Shown piece by piece: positions 21,411 to 30,496 of a stretch of 44,053 nucleotides of DNA; positions within the stretch are counted from its first letter, which is position 1; each line of letters begins with the position of its first letter. The translations under genes and the position numbers were made by a program. The stretch spans positions 1 to 44,053 of the forward strand of contig DFHF01000002.1 of the NCBI GenBank assembly GCA_002371825.1. Direction: 5' to 3'. The DNA is from Ruminococcus flavefaciens. GTDB lineage: Bacteria; Bacillota; Clostridia; Oscillospirales; Ruminococcaceae. A model generated the notes under the pieces. It was given only the letters and a program-made list of their open reading frames with translations, ran no database searches and had not been told where the DNA came from.

Positions 21411-22877
21411 TTAGCCAAGGTCAGGATTTACAGTAAGAACGTCATCCATTGCTGCGGAAATTGTATCCTCGTATGAACCGCCCTCACAGTATACCTTCTG
21501 TACCTGATCGAGGAACTTGCCCTTAACGAGAGCGTCATAAGGTGTGATAAGGCCCTTGAGGTTGATAGCCTTAGCATTCTCGTGGAGAACTTCGAAGTAG
21601 TTCTGTCCGCCGAGGTTCTCTGTTACATAGCTATCGGGATCTGTCTTAGCATCAACGAGCTCCTGCATAACAACCTTGTTGTTTACATAGTCAGGCTTAG
21701 ATGTAGCGTACTCCTTCATAGCTTCCTTATCAACTGTTGAGTTGAAGATGAAGGACTGAGCAAGATCAGCGTTATCTGTAGCAGGGTTAACAACGATCCA
21801 TGTACCGCCCCAGAAGTAAGGAGCAGGACCTTCACAAAGTGCCCAGTTGCCGTGTGACTTAGAAGAAGCCTGGCCGAAGAATGCTGTCTCACCGAAGCCC
21901 CATGTAGATACGAAGTAACCCATGCAAGCGCCGTCCTGACCAGCAGGGATCCAAGAATCTGTCCACTGACCGTTCTTTGTTACACCGCCGTTGTCCCAGA
22001 GGGTCTTAGCGATCTTAGCGAAGTCTTCGCAAGAAGAATCGAATGTAAGTCTGCCGTTAGAGATCCAAGGCTGTGTTCTGTTAGCAGCGAATACCTGCCA
22101 CATACCACCGAGTGAGTCAGCGAGAGCAACCTTACCGTCTGTAGCCTCTGCAACTGTTGTAGCAGCAGCAACGAAGTTGTCCCAACCCTCGATCTTAGCC
22201 TGCATCTCTTCAGGGCTGTTTACGCCGAGATACTCCTTAGCGAGGTCAGCTCTGTAAGCGAAACCACCAGGAGCAGCCTGCCATGAAGCACCAACGATCT
22301 TGCCTTCGTTAGCACCCTCTGTAGCTCTACCGATCTCGTTTGTGTAGTCATATACGTCAGCAAAGTTAGCCTCTGAGAATCCGAGGTCCTCGAGAGCAGC
22401 TGTCTTTGTATCATCGTTGATGTACTTGAGAGCCCAGTCAGCTTCACAGAAGTAAACATCGAGGTCATCACCAGACTGGAAGAGAGCGTCATACTTCTCA
22501 GAAGCATCGCCGCCGCCTACACCGAAGGAGATGAAGTTGTTCTTAGATGTGTCGCCGCCGAACTTGCCCCAGTTGTCGAGAAGAGCAGGAACGTCCTGGT
22601 CATTCCAAGCAACTACTGTGAACTTGTCGCCGCCTGTCTTGAGCTTAACTTCGCCGAGGTCTGTAGAAGCAGCAGACTCAACAGGAGCCTGTGTATCCTC
22701 TGAAGTTGCCTCAACGTCGCCGCCTTCTGTTGTTGTCTCATCTGAGCCAGCCTCTGTTGCAGCTGCTGTTGTAGCCTCAGAAGAAGATGATGAATCGTCG
22801 CTTCCGCATGAAGCAAATGCTGTGGAAGCCATAGCAAGTGTAGCTACTAAAGCTAATGTTCTCTTAAGTGTGTTCAT
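21411..22877 (-). CDS. Extracellular solute-binding lipoprotein of a carbohydrate ABC importer
   Basis: A 488-residue lipoprotein: signal peptide MNTLKRTLALVATLAMASTA, lipobox FASC (Cys24), then a Ser/Thr/Glu-rich linker of ~45 residues and a family 1-type solute-binding fold (KFTVVAWNDQDVPALLDNWG, GDDLDVYFCEADWALKYIND, APYFWGGTWIVVN). It sits on the outer face of the membrane, captures the substrate and delivers it to the two downstream permeases. Aromatic residues are frequent, as in carbohydrate-binding pockets, but the ligand is not deducible. AGGAGG precedes the ATG. The leader is nearly 300 nt and structured (separate entry). Codon choice is strongly biased to a few codons, fitting high expression. 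Confidence 0.93.
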   Translation of the reverse strand: MNTLKRTLALVATLAMASTAFASCGSDDSSSSSEATTAAATEAGSDETTTEGGDVEATSEDTQAPVESAASTDLGEVKLKTGGDKFTVVAWNDQDVPALLDNWGKFGGDTSKNNFISFGVGGGDASEKYDALFQSGDDLDVYFCEADWALKYINDDTKTAALEDLGFSEANFADVYDYTNEIGRATEGANEGKIVGASWQAAPGGFAYRADLAKEYLGVNSPEEMQAKIEGWDNFVAAATTVAEATDGKVALADSLGGMWQVFAANRTQPWISNGRLTFDSSCEDFAKIAKTLWDNGGVTKNGQWTDSWIPAGQDGACMGYFVSTWGFGETAFFGQASSKSHGNWALCEGPAPYFWGGTWIVVNPATDNADLAQSFIFNSTVDKEAMKEYATSKPDYVNNKVVMQELVDAKTDPDSYVTENLGGQNYFEVLHENAKAINLKGLITPYDALVKGKFLDQVQKVYCEGGSYEDTISAAMDDVLTVNPDLG

Positions 22878-23168
22878 GAGATTTTTCCTCCTTAAATATG
22901 TATATTACGCTTTCCTTGAAAGCATAATATGTTTGAATTAAATTTTCCCTCCGGACCTCATTCCAGTCGTGTTACTGATGAATGTCCTCACCGTTTTGGC
23001 GGCCTTCCTGCTGTCTTACGGGACACTGGCTGTTTCTTTGAAGCAGCCCTATCGACTTTTTGTCAATAAAGCAATCGTCCTTTTGGCAGATCCTTCATGC
23101 TGTTTTGCTCCGCAGTGCGGTTAACCTGCGGAAAACTCCGCACGCAATCCGGAACCGTTTGCTTTCGT
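22878..23168 (-). promoter_or_regulatory. Long structured 5' leader of the binding-protein gene
   Basis: About 290 nt between the expected start of transcription (~23168) and the ATG. Visible hairpins on the minus strand are: TGCGGA-gtt-TTCCGCA (inside GTGCGG…CCGCAC, around 23111-23143), GGCTG-n11-CAGCC (around 23028-23048), and ATATTAtGCTTTC-aagg-AAAGCgTAATAT (about 22902-22930), the last just 10 bases before the ribosome site. There is no ORF of note and no U-tract terminator. A regulatory leader is likely; I could not match it to a known riboswitch. Confidence 0.5.
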
Positions 23169-23174
23169 ATAACA

Positions 23175-23203
23175 AATATACAGTATTTTTTTTGCAAAGT
23201 CAA
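23175..23203 (-). promoter_or_regulatory. Promoter of the carbohydrate ABC operon
   Basis: Minus strand: TTGACT (23198-23203), 17-base spacer, TATATT (23175-23180). The 258 bases beyond it (to 23461) carry no gene and no clear terminator for the protease gene. Confidence 0.75.
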
Positions 23204-23461
23204 TGCTTTGAATCGTTCTTTAACATTTTTTAAGCACATTGTACATTTTCAACATGATTTTTTCGGTAATAATTACATAATTCAAGACCTTAAAATCAAA
23301 AAGTTACAAAACGGTAAAAGTCATTTTCACTCTTATTTCACAAATCCTTAGACTTTCTTTTATGCCTAATGACTAAGTGTTACAATTACCAGCTTTTTCC
23401 AGCCCTCTTATTTTGTAGAATTTGTCAATACGTTTTATTACTTCTCATTTTCTCAATATTG

Positions 23462-26400
23462 TCATTCAGCCTGTTCAGCCGGATATATTGCCAGTCTTTC
23501 GCCATAGATACGCAGTATCAGTGTCGCATCGGTTCCGTCTATGACTCCGTCATTATTCATATCGCCCAGATACTGATCCTCCTCAGGGATCACAGGATCC
23601 GGAAAGTCCATTGCTCTTCCGTAATGCTTCAGAACTATCGTAGCATCAGTTCCGTCAAGAACTCCGTCCTTGTTGACATCGCCCTGCTCCCAGACCTGTA
23701 CAGCCACTGCTTTCGAGGCAAATTCCGTATCTGTTGCCGCATATCTTATAAGATGTTTCTTTCCGAAGGGCACTGTAACATATACTCCCCAGTTTCCGGT
23801 TCCGATAGTACGGGCTATTTCATCTCCTACTCCCAAACGGGCAGAAACTACCCTGAGGCAGGCTTCAACATCGTCGTAGCCTTTATTATCAGCGTAATCC
23901 TCAAAGTCACCGAAATAATTCTCATCTGCCAGAGCGACCTCATAGCTGAAGTCATTGTATATCATATTTGTTTCTTCCTGACGATATTCCGGCAGTATCT
24001 CCGGCGCCTCAGGTGCCTGAGGTATCTCAAGTGTGTATTCCTTGCTTGCAAATTTTCCGTTTACCGGATCTATGCGGAATGTCAGTGTCTCTCCGGGAAT
24101 GACCCTGAAGGCCTTGTTCATCGTCATTCCGGAATTTATCCATGAGCCGTCTATAAGTCTTGCATCAGCTTCCCTGAAATCCGCTTCATCAGGATCAGCC
24201 TTCGGCGCAAACTTCAGCTGTTCAGCTATATCATTTGGGAAGAATCCCAGAGTCTCTGAGTAGGTATCTATTTCCAGCTCAGGCAGTTCGTTTCTCTCGG
24301 GTATTTCCCATTCAAGCTCCTTGTCACCGACAATAGCTGTTACTTTCTCTCCCGCATACTTTCCTACATCATCCCCGTCATTGATGAGTGTTCCGTCCTG
24401 ACTGTATACCGCTGTTGCTGACATATAATGGATAGTCTCCTCATAGAGGCTGACAAGGAAAGGACTTCTTTTTATTCTTACCTCTACGGTATTATCAAGT
24501 GCTCCTTCCTTTTTCAGTTCAAGCTTCAATGTAGTGACACCGACTTCGCCTTCCTGCCATTTACCGAATTCAAAGGTCTTGTCAGCACCTCCGTTTATCA
24601 CTGTGTCTCCGGAAGCTATCGGCATCAGCCTTGCGCCTTCATCAAAGGGGTAAAGCTCCATCTCATAAAGACTGTCATTTATTTTTTTTGCAGATCTGCA
24701 TTCGTACTTATACTCGTTGTTCAGGGTATCATAATACAGCGCCGAAAGCTGTGATTTGGCAGGCTTGTATTTTCTTTCACTGTATGAACCGTTGTCCGTG
24801 TATGCTCCGATAGTCATCTCCTCGGTAACAGGTATGACCTCACCGGCATAGTCCTGAACTTCGCCGTTGTTGATACTGTAATGTATATTCTCTCCCTCTC
24901 CGGCTGAAAGCGTTACTCCCTCATCAAGGGGAACTTCTCCGGAGGGGCGTGAAAACTCAACTTTTCCCACAGGGTCCGCAAAAGCCTTCAGCGGGATATT
25001 TCCAAGTCTGACACGAACACTCCCCGCATCGAACAGCGTCTCGTACATATTGTATGTCTCGTCAGCGTCCTTCAGAAAGTCCGTATCCGTTTCCAGCAGG
25101 CCGTAATACAGGTCCTCCTTCAGTTCGTCGAGTATCTCCTGCTCTTCATCCTCTGTATATGTATAGAGCTCGTCTGTAGTATCTGACCAGTTCACACCGT
25201 CAGGGCTGAAAAAGCTCTCTCCCTTTCCGGTGAAGAAGGATATATTGCTCTCACTTGTGCTTCCGCCCACATCAGCCTTGAAGCCTGTATCTTCATTCTC
25301 AACATACATGGCAGTTTCTACCGGTATGATATAGGGATTATTCTCGCTGTACACTGAGGCAACTACTCCGAAGTACTCCCCGCTCTCCACTCTTGCGTAA
25401 TCGTCAAGAGGAAATGTGTAGTAACCTGTTATCGGAACATTTTCCTCTGTCATATGAGCAGAAAGTGTACCGGAGGTAGGATCACTGAGATCAGTAAGAC
25501 CGGTATACACAAAGACCTCTACACTTGAATCCGGCTCAACTATATATGTAGATACAGCTTTTACATCCTCTGCATTATCAGCTTTGAATATATTTGCAAA
25601 GTAGGATCTGCCGTTAGTGTCCTCCTCATCAAAGGCAGACATTGACTGCATAGGGACATATGTATCATAGTGATGATTTGTGGCATAGTTATCCTTGTCA
25701 TCAAGCTTGTACACCGCCAGATCGCTGAGGCTCTTGTCATAATAGGATATCCAGTAGAATCCCACATCTCCATAGTTCAGTCCCCAGCTGTTGCGGCAGA
25801 GCCACGCACCGTCCCCGGCAGGTTTAGTATTGAAATGTTCAGCAGGGAAATTATCGTCCCATCCGACTATGGCTATAGCATGATTTGACAGTCTCTGCGG
25901 CATTCTTGTATTGTATGCGTAATATAAGTAGTTGTAATTATCCTGAGTTTCATGTACATAGAATGATGCATCCACAGCATTCCCCTGATATACGCAGGAT
26001 TTTATCAGGTTATTGACATAGTCAAAATTAGAGTGATCCCTCTCGTGATCGAAGAGATAAGCCTCTCTCAGATGATAATCTGCCATCTCTCCAAGGGAGT
26101 ACAGCAGCTCATCACTCTGGAAGATCGACATATCATCATAGGGCATTTTGTCTTCTCTTATCGGACCAAGCCACTGGGACCAGAGGTTCACTACATCAGA
26201 AGCGCTTCCTCCGAGATCAAGCACCTCGTCATACTGTAAATCACTATCATAGCCCTTCTGATTAGGTCCGGCATATGTGAAATAAGCAGTATGCAGCTCT
26301 GAAAGATCAACAGTGGGATCGATATCAATAACGCTCGTCTCCGCACTGGCGGCAGATGAATGTGCCCAGCAGGTGCCGTATCCGCCCTGGTTCTTGACTC

Positions 26401-26713
26401 CGCCCAGCGACTTTTCAGTTCTCAGGTCAAATGAAGCCGGTAATGCTTCGTCGGCGCTTTCTTCGGCTGTACCCTTGACTTTTCCGTAGTCCGGCACCAT
26501 TATAACATCCTTAGTACTGCCAGGACGATATGAGAACCTGGGTGCAGACAGAGAATACCCCGATGTACTGAAGCGATTTCCGTTATTCTCCTCAGTTAAA
26601 AACGAAGGCGATGACACTCCGAACCCTGCTCCTGAACTCAGCGGCACTGAGAAAGCAAGCGTCAGCACACCTGACGTCAGCAGCGAGACTGTTCTGTTTA
26701 TTTTTCTTTTCAT
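23462..26713 (-). CDS. Secreted papain-family cysteine protease with C-terminal dockerin
   Basis: A 1083-residue exported protein when started at 26713 (GGAGG upstream); a frame from 26743 has no good ribosome site. Signal peptide residues 1-30. The peptidase C1 domain follows: oxyanion Gln and catalytic Cys in VKNQGGYGTCWAHSS (Cys115), His in NHAIAIVGWDDN (His278), Asn in CRNSWGLNYGDVGFYW (Asn308). After it come ~650 residues of beta-rich modules, then a type I dockerin at the end: GDVNKDGVLDGTDATIVLKH and GDMNNDGVIDGTDATLILRI, both calcium loops complete. No propeptide of the usual papain type is obvious. Dockerin suggests docking on a cohesin of a cellulosome-like or cell-surface scaffold. 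Similar dockerin proteases or inhibitors occur in Ruminococcus. Confidence 0.92.
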   Translation of the reverse strand: MKRKINRTVSLLTSGVLTLAFSVPLSSGAGFGVSSPSFLTEENNGNRFSTSGYSLSAPRFSYRPGSTKDVIMVPDYGKVKGTAEESADEALPASFDLRTEKSLGGVKNQGGYGTCWAHSSAASAETSVIDIDPTVDLSELHTAYFTYAGPNQKGYDSDLQYDEVLDLGGSASDVVNLWSQWLGPIREDKMPYDDMSIFQSDELLYSLGEMADYHLREAYLFDHERDHSNFDYVNNLIKSCVYQGNAVDASFYVHETQDNYNYLYYAYNTRMPQRLSNHAIAIVGWDDNFPAEHFNTKPAGDGAWLCRNSWGLNYGDVGFYWISYYDKSLSDLAVYKLDDKDNYATNHHYDTYVPMQSMSAFDEEDTNGRSYFANIFKADNAEDVKAVSTYIVEPDSSVEVFVYTGLTDLSDPTSGTLSAHMTEENVPITGYYTFPLDDYARVESGEYFGVVASVYSENNPYIIPVETAMYVENEDTGFKADVGGSTSESNISFFTGKGESFFSPDGVNWSDTTDELYTYTEDEEQEILDELKEDLYYGLLETDTDFLKDADETYNMYETLFDAGSVRVRLGNIPLKAFADPVGKVEFSRPSGEVPLDEGVTLSAGEGENIHYSINNGEVQDYAGEVIPVTEEMTIGAYTDNGSYSERKYKPAKSQLSALYYDTLNNEYKYECRSAKKINDSLYEMELYPFDEGARLMPIASGDTVINGGADKTFEFGKWQEGEVGVTTLKLELKKEGALDNTVEVRIKRSPFLVSLYEETIHYMSATAVYSQDGTLINDGDDVGKYAGEKVTAIVGDKELEWEIPERNELPELEIDTYSETLGFFPNDIAEQLKFAPKADPDEADFREADARLIDGSWINSGMTMNKAFRVIPGETLTFRIDPVNGKFASKEYTLEIPQAPEAPEILPEYRQEETNMIYNDFSYEVALADENYFGDFEDYADNKGYDDVEACLRVVSARLGVGDEIARTIGTGNWGVYVTVPFGKKHLIRYAATDTEFASKAVAVQVWEQGDVNKDGVLDGTDATIVLKHYGRAMDFPDPVIPEEDQYLGDMNNDGVIDGTDATLILRIYGERLAIYPAEQAE

Positions 26714-26749
26714 AGTGGACCTCCTTTGAGTATACTTGCTCATGATACT

Positions 26750-26778
26750 ATTATAGCATGGTTCTTGTCAAATAGCAA
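26750..26778 (-). promoter_or_regulatory. Promoter of the protease gene
   Basis: Minus strand: TTGCTA (26773-26778), 17-base spacer, TATAAT (26750-26755). A TTGACA also occurs nearby but at a 10-base spacing and was not used. Confidence 0.7.
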
Positions 26779-26801
26779 GATGCGGTGAAAAACCAATGAA
26801 T

Positions 26802-26841
26802 AAAAAGATCCGGAAACAGTCCTGAGGGCCATTTCCGGATC
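26802..26841 (-). terminator. Terminator of the epimerase/ligase fusion gene
   Basis: GATCCGGAAA and TTTCCGGATC (26807-26816 with 26832-26841) form a perfect 10-bp stem, followed on the minus strand by TTTTTATT. Confidence 0.92.
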
Positions 26842-26851
26842 ATTATTTCAC

Positions 26852-29380
26852 TTATGCAGTTTCAATGCTGTTTGCATTGTGGAGATTCAGCTTTTCTACA
26901 GCCTGCTCTCTCATCTTGTATTTGAGGATCTTTCCTGCGGCATTCATGGGGAAGCCGTCAACAAAGTCAACGTATCTCGGGCACTTGTGCTTTGCCATTC
27001 TTGCAAGGCAGAAATCCTTGATCTCCTGCTCTGTTGCAGTCTCGCCCTCCTGAAGTATTATGCAGGCCATGATCTCCTCGCCGTAGTCAGCATCGGGAAC
27101 ACCTATTACCTGTACATCCTTTACCTTGGGGTATGTATAGAGGAAGTCCTCGATCTCCTTGGGGTAGATATTCTCTCCTCCACGGATTATCATGTCCTTG
27201 ATACGGCCGGTGATCTTGAAGTAGCCGTCCTCAGAGCGGCGTCTTGCAAGGTCTCCTGTATGGAGCCAGCCCTCGCTGTCGATAGCTGCTGCTGTTGCCT
27301 CGGGCATCTTGTAGTAGCCCTTCATTATATTGTATCCTCTTGCAACGAACTCTCCGTCAACATCATCGGGGAGAACCTCGTTTGTTTCGGGATCAACTAT
27401 ACGGCACTCAACACCGAAGATAGGTCCGCCGACTGTATTTACTCTCTGCTCGATAGAGTCAGTGGTCTTGCTCATTGTTGTTGCAGGAGAAGCCTCTGTC
27501 TGACCGTAGGTGATACAGATCTCAGACATATGCATCTTCTCTATAACTTCCTCCATTGTCTTTATAGGACAAGGTGAGCCGGCCATGATACCTGTTCTCA
27601 TGTATGAGAAATCAGTCTTGTCGAAGTCCTCGTGACCAAGCATTGCTATGAACATTGTGGGAACACCGTGGAAGCAGGTTATCTTTTCCTTATTAATGCA
27701 GGCAAGTCCCTTTCTGGGGGAGAATCTTGTGATAGGTGACATTGTAACACCATGTGTCACGGAAGCTGTCATTGCAAGAACCATTCCGAAGCAGTGGAAC
27801 ATAGGCACCTGTATCATCATACGGTCTGCTGTGGAGAGATCCATACAGTCTCCGATAGCCTTACCGTTGTTTACCACATTATAGTGTGTGAGCATTACTC
27901 CCTTGGGGAAGCCTGTTGTACCGGATGTGTACTGCATATTTGCAACATCGTGGATATCGATAGTCTTTCTTACAGCCTCAACCTGTGAATAGGGAACGCT
28001 CTTTGAAAGTGCAACAGCCTCTTCCCATGTATAGCATCCGTTGTTCTTTGAATCAACTGTGATAACATTCTTCAGGTAGGGAAGCTTTGCAGATTCAAGC
28101 TTTCCGGGCTCGCAGTTTTCAAGCTCAGGGCAGAGCTCCTTGATTATATCAACATAATTTATGTTCTTGATACCGTCTATCATTACGAGAGTATTTGTAT
28201 CAGACTGTCTCAGCAGATACTCGGCCTCGTGGATACGGTACTCGGTATTCATTGTTACAAGGACTGCACCTATCTTTGTGGTTGCCCAGAATGTGATGTA
28301 CCACTGGGGAACATTTGTAGCCCAGATAGCAACATGGTCACCCTTCTTTACGCCCATTGCAAGGAGTGAACGTGCAAAGGTATCAACATCATCCCTGAAT
28401 TCAGGATATGTACGGGTATAGTCAAGCTCAGTATAGCGGAAAGCGTACTGATTCGGGAACTGCTCGCAGATACGGTCGAGAATGTCGGGGAAGGTATAGT
28501 TGAGTATTCTCTCCTTAGGCCACGGATACTGTCCGTCTCCCCTCATATTTGTCTGGAGAGAGTGCTTGTGCTTTTTCTTGTACGGAGCCATATACTCAGC
28601 GAACTGCGGAATAACGATACCCGCATCGCTCAGGTCTCTTGCCCAGCGCTTTACCCATTCAAGTGAGATATAGCCGTTGTAGTTTATAGTATCCAGCGCC
28701 TCTATCATCTGCTTTACAGGGATATCACCGCTGCCCATTATGCGGTATTCAACTTTTCCGTCTGCATTTACGATACTGTCCTTGACCTGTATGAACTTTA
28801 TATATTCGCCCAGATTAGACACTGTCTGCTCCGGAGATTCTCCGCCGAAACGGTAAGGGTGGTGCATATCCCAGAGAGCGGCTACCTTGCGGCTGCCTAC
28901 CCTTTCAAGCACCTTTGCAAGACGTGCAGTGTCGCTGTATGCACCGTTAGTCTCGACCAACAGTGTAACATTGTACTCCTCGGCTACAGGTACAAGCTTA
29001 TTGAGAGCCTCGATAACTACCTCGTCATCAACAGGATCCACAGGATTCGGTCCCTTATCGGCAAGTATTCTTATGTAGGAAGCACCGAGCTTGTTTGCAA
29101 GCTGGGCATAAGCTGTTATCTCAGCCTCTGCTTCGGAGAATTTATCTTTATCTTTAAGACAAGCTCCAGAATCAAGGCAAGGGATCTCAAGACCCAGGGT
29201 CTTTAGCTTCTCAATAGTAGCGGGAAGCTGAGAATCAGTAAAAGGCTGAGCCTTAACGGAAAAGATCTCATTGCCCAGGCCTCTGAGCTCAATACCGTCA
29301 AATTTGAAATCCTTAGCCATTGAGTAGATGTCCGGCCAAGACCAGTCCGGACAAGCAAGTGTGGAAAAGCTTATCTTCAT
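26852..29380 (-). CDS. Fusion of a sugar-epimerase-like TIM barrel with an AMP-dependent synthetase
   Basis: An 842-residue two-domain protein. Residues 1-~270 match the xylose-isomerase-like/AP-endonuclease-2 TIM barrel (MKISFSTLACPDWSWPDIYS, LLVETNGAYSD, ALWDMHHPYRFGG, GYISLEWVKRW), and the E, D, H and E metal ligands appear to be present. Residues ~290-842 are a complete acyl-CoA synthetase-type enzyme: P-loop YTSGTTGFPKG (484-494), YGQTEASPATT, GWLHTGDLARR, GRIKDMIIRGGENIYPKEIE and the final Lys motif NAAGKILKYKMR. So one chain could isomerise or epimerise a sugar- or keto-acid-like substrate and adenylate an acid. The start at 29380 has AAGG ten bases upstream. The substrate is unknown. 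Single-gene unit with its own promoter and terminator. Confidence 0.92.
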   Translation of the reverse strand: MKISFSTLACPDWSWPDIYSMAKDFKFDGIELRGLGNEIFSVKAQPFTDSQLPATIEKLKTLGLEIPCLDSGACLKDKDKFSEAEAEITAYAQLANKLGASYIRILADKGPNPVDPVDDEVVIEALNKLVPVAEEYNVTLLVETNGAYSDTARLAKVLERVGSRKVAALWDMHHPYRFGGESPEQTVSNLGEYIKFIQVKDSIVNADGKVEYRIMGSGDIPVKQMIEALDTINYNGYISLEWVKRWARDLSDAGIVIPQFAEYMAPYKKKHKHSLQTNMRGDGQYPWPKERILNYTFPDILDRICEQFPNQYAFRYTELDYTRTYPEFRDDVDTFARSLLAMGVKKGDHVAIWATNVPQWYITFWATTKIGAVLVTMNTEYRIHEAEYLLRQSDTNTLVMIDGIKNINYVDIIKELCPELENCEPGKLESAKLPYLKNVITVDSKNNGCYTWEEAVALSKSVPYSQVEAVRKTIDIHDVANMQYTSGTTGFPKGVMLTHYNVVNNGKAIGDCMDLSTADRMMIQVPMFHCFGMVLAMTASVTHGVTMSPITRFSPRKGLACINKEKITCFHGVPTMFIAMLGHEDFDKTDFSYMRTGIMAGSPCPIKTMEEVIEKMHMSEICITYGQTEASPATTMSKTTDSIEQRVNTVGGPIFGVECRIVDPETNEVLPDDVDGEFVARGYNIMKGYYKMPEATAAAIDSEGWLHTGDLARRRSEDGYFKITGRIKDMIIRGGENIYPKEIEDFLYTYPKVKDVQVIGVPDADYGEEIMACIILQEGETATEQEIKDFCLARMAKHKCPRYVDFVDGFPMNAAGKILKYKMREQAVEKLNLHNANSIETA

Positions 29381-29417
29381 TCTTATCATTCCTTTTCAGA
29401 AAAAATTAACAAAGTAT

Positions 29418-29446
29418 ATTATAGCACATCTTTCAGCAAAATGCAA
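29418..29446 (-). promoter_or_regulatory. Promoter of the fusion gene
   Basis: Minus strand: TTGCAT (29441-29446), 17-base spacer, TATAAT (29418-29423). Confidence 0.78.
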
Positions 29447-29493
29447 TAGTAATTTTATTTTTTAACGTTTTTCCGTTTTTTGTAGTAAATCAT

Positions 29494-29697
29494 TTATATT
29501 ATTCCGTCAAAAAGCTCAGTATGAACGTTCTCCAGAGGCTCAGCAACAAGCTGACTGCGGTCTGTATCAAATGATCTGATAAAGGCTTTTGCAAGCTTTT
29601 CGGCTGTGAATTTCCTCGCAAACTGAGGAGTATCCACAAGCCTGTCCTTTGAACAGAAATACTTGTTATACGGTATATATCTTACTACCCACTTCAT
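29494..29697 (-). CDS. Small protein coupled to the YdcF-like gene
   Basis: A 67-residue basic/aromatic protein opening MKWVVRYIPYNKYFCSKDRL and ending NVHTELFDGII. Its ATG overlaps the stop of the upstream YdcF-like gene (ATGA), which argues for translational coupling and for this start instead of the longer frame that begins at 29799 inside that gene. No signal peptide, membrane segment or known motif is seen; I do not recognise the family. It is the last gene of a PHP-YdcF operon. Confidence 0.55.
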   Translation of the reverse strand: MKWVVRYIPYNKYFCSKDRLVDTPQFARKFTAEKLAKAFIRSFDTDRSQLVAEPLENVHTELFDGII

Positions 29698-30488
29698 GAC
29701 AGCACCTGTTTCTTCAGTACATAATATGTCACACCGAACCACTCTCTCACCCAATATGTGGGTACGAGCCATGCTGATGTGTCTGCGGAGATATTCCATG
29801 CATCCATGTCAAGATTTTTCGCAAGCATCTCTGCACGGAGCTGATGATATCCGTCTGTGACTATCGTTATATGCTCAGGGAGTCCCTCCCGCTCAATTAT
29901 CTCTTTTGAGAAACGCAGATTCTGTTCTGTATCCTCAGACTTGTCCTCCATATAGATACGCTCCGGAGATATACCCTTGCTTACAAGATAATCCCTCATG
30001 CACTGAGCCTCGCTGATAAGTTCATCGCTGCCTTTTCCTCCGGACACTATGACCTTTACATCAGGCTCGTCCACAAGGTAATCGTAAGCAGCGTCCAGTC
30101 TTTTCCTGAGCATACGGCTTGGGGCACCGTTCTTTACTTTACAGCCCAGCACTACTATTGTAGTGTCACTGCTCTCAGGCCGGTCATTCATCGACCTTAC
30201 CATGAACACGCTTATGACTGCCGCAAGTATGATGCAGAGCGCAGCTATAACTGCTGCCGAACATAAAGCTATCCTTCCCGCCGGCCTCTCCCAGAGCTTT
30301 CCGGCTAAGGCCTTGAAGGGACGAAAAAATACAAATACAGCCATAGCTCCGCCGGATAATATCATTCCGGCTATATTGCCAAGATTGACTATCCCGCTGA
30401 AACATGGCGCTGTAAAAACTGCCAGCATTATAAAAGAAATGAGAGCCGGCAGAACTCTCATTTCAGTTGTTTCTATAAAATTACTCAT
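29694..30488 (-). CDS. YdcF/SanA-type DUF218 membrane protein
   Basis: A 264-residue protein with three hydrophobic segments in the first ~90 residues (ALISFIMLAVFTAP, IAGMILSGGAMAVFVFF, ALCSAAVIAALCIILAAVIS), then an extracytoplasmic DUF218 domain: TTIVVLGCKVKNGAPSRML, VIVSGGKGSDELISEA, YMEDKSEDTEQNLRFS and ITIVTDGYHQLRAEML. The family is linked to cell-envelope functions (SanA in E. coli affects vancomycin entry) but the reaction is unknown. It begins eight bases after the PHP gene and overlaps the next gene, so the three form an operon. AGGAAG precedes the ATG. Confidence 0.88.
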   Translation of the reverse strand: MSNFIETTEMRVLPALISFIMLAVFTAPCFSGIVNLGNIAGMILSGGAMAVFVFFRPFKALAGKLWERPAGRIALCSAAVIAALCIILAAVISVFMVRSMNDRPESSDTTIVVLGCKVKNGAPSRMLRKRLDAAYDYLVDEPDVKVIVSGGKGSDELISEAQCMRDYLVSKGISPERIYMEDKSEDTEQNLRFSKEIIEREGLPEHITIVTDGYHQLRAEMLAKNLDMDAWNISADTSAWLVPTYWVREWFGVTYYVLKKQVLS

Positions 30489-30496
30489 GATACTTC

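Noticed and set aside
22531..22941. 136-codon plus-strand ORF opposite the binding-protein gene
   Set aside because: It is antisense to a strongly codon-biased gene; the Ser/Ala richness comes from the opposite-strand linker.
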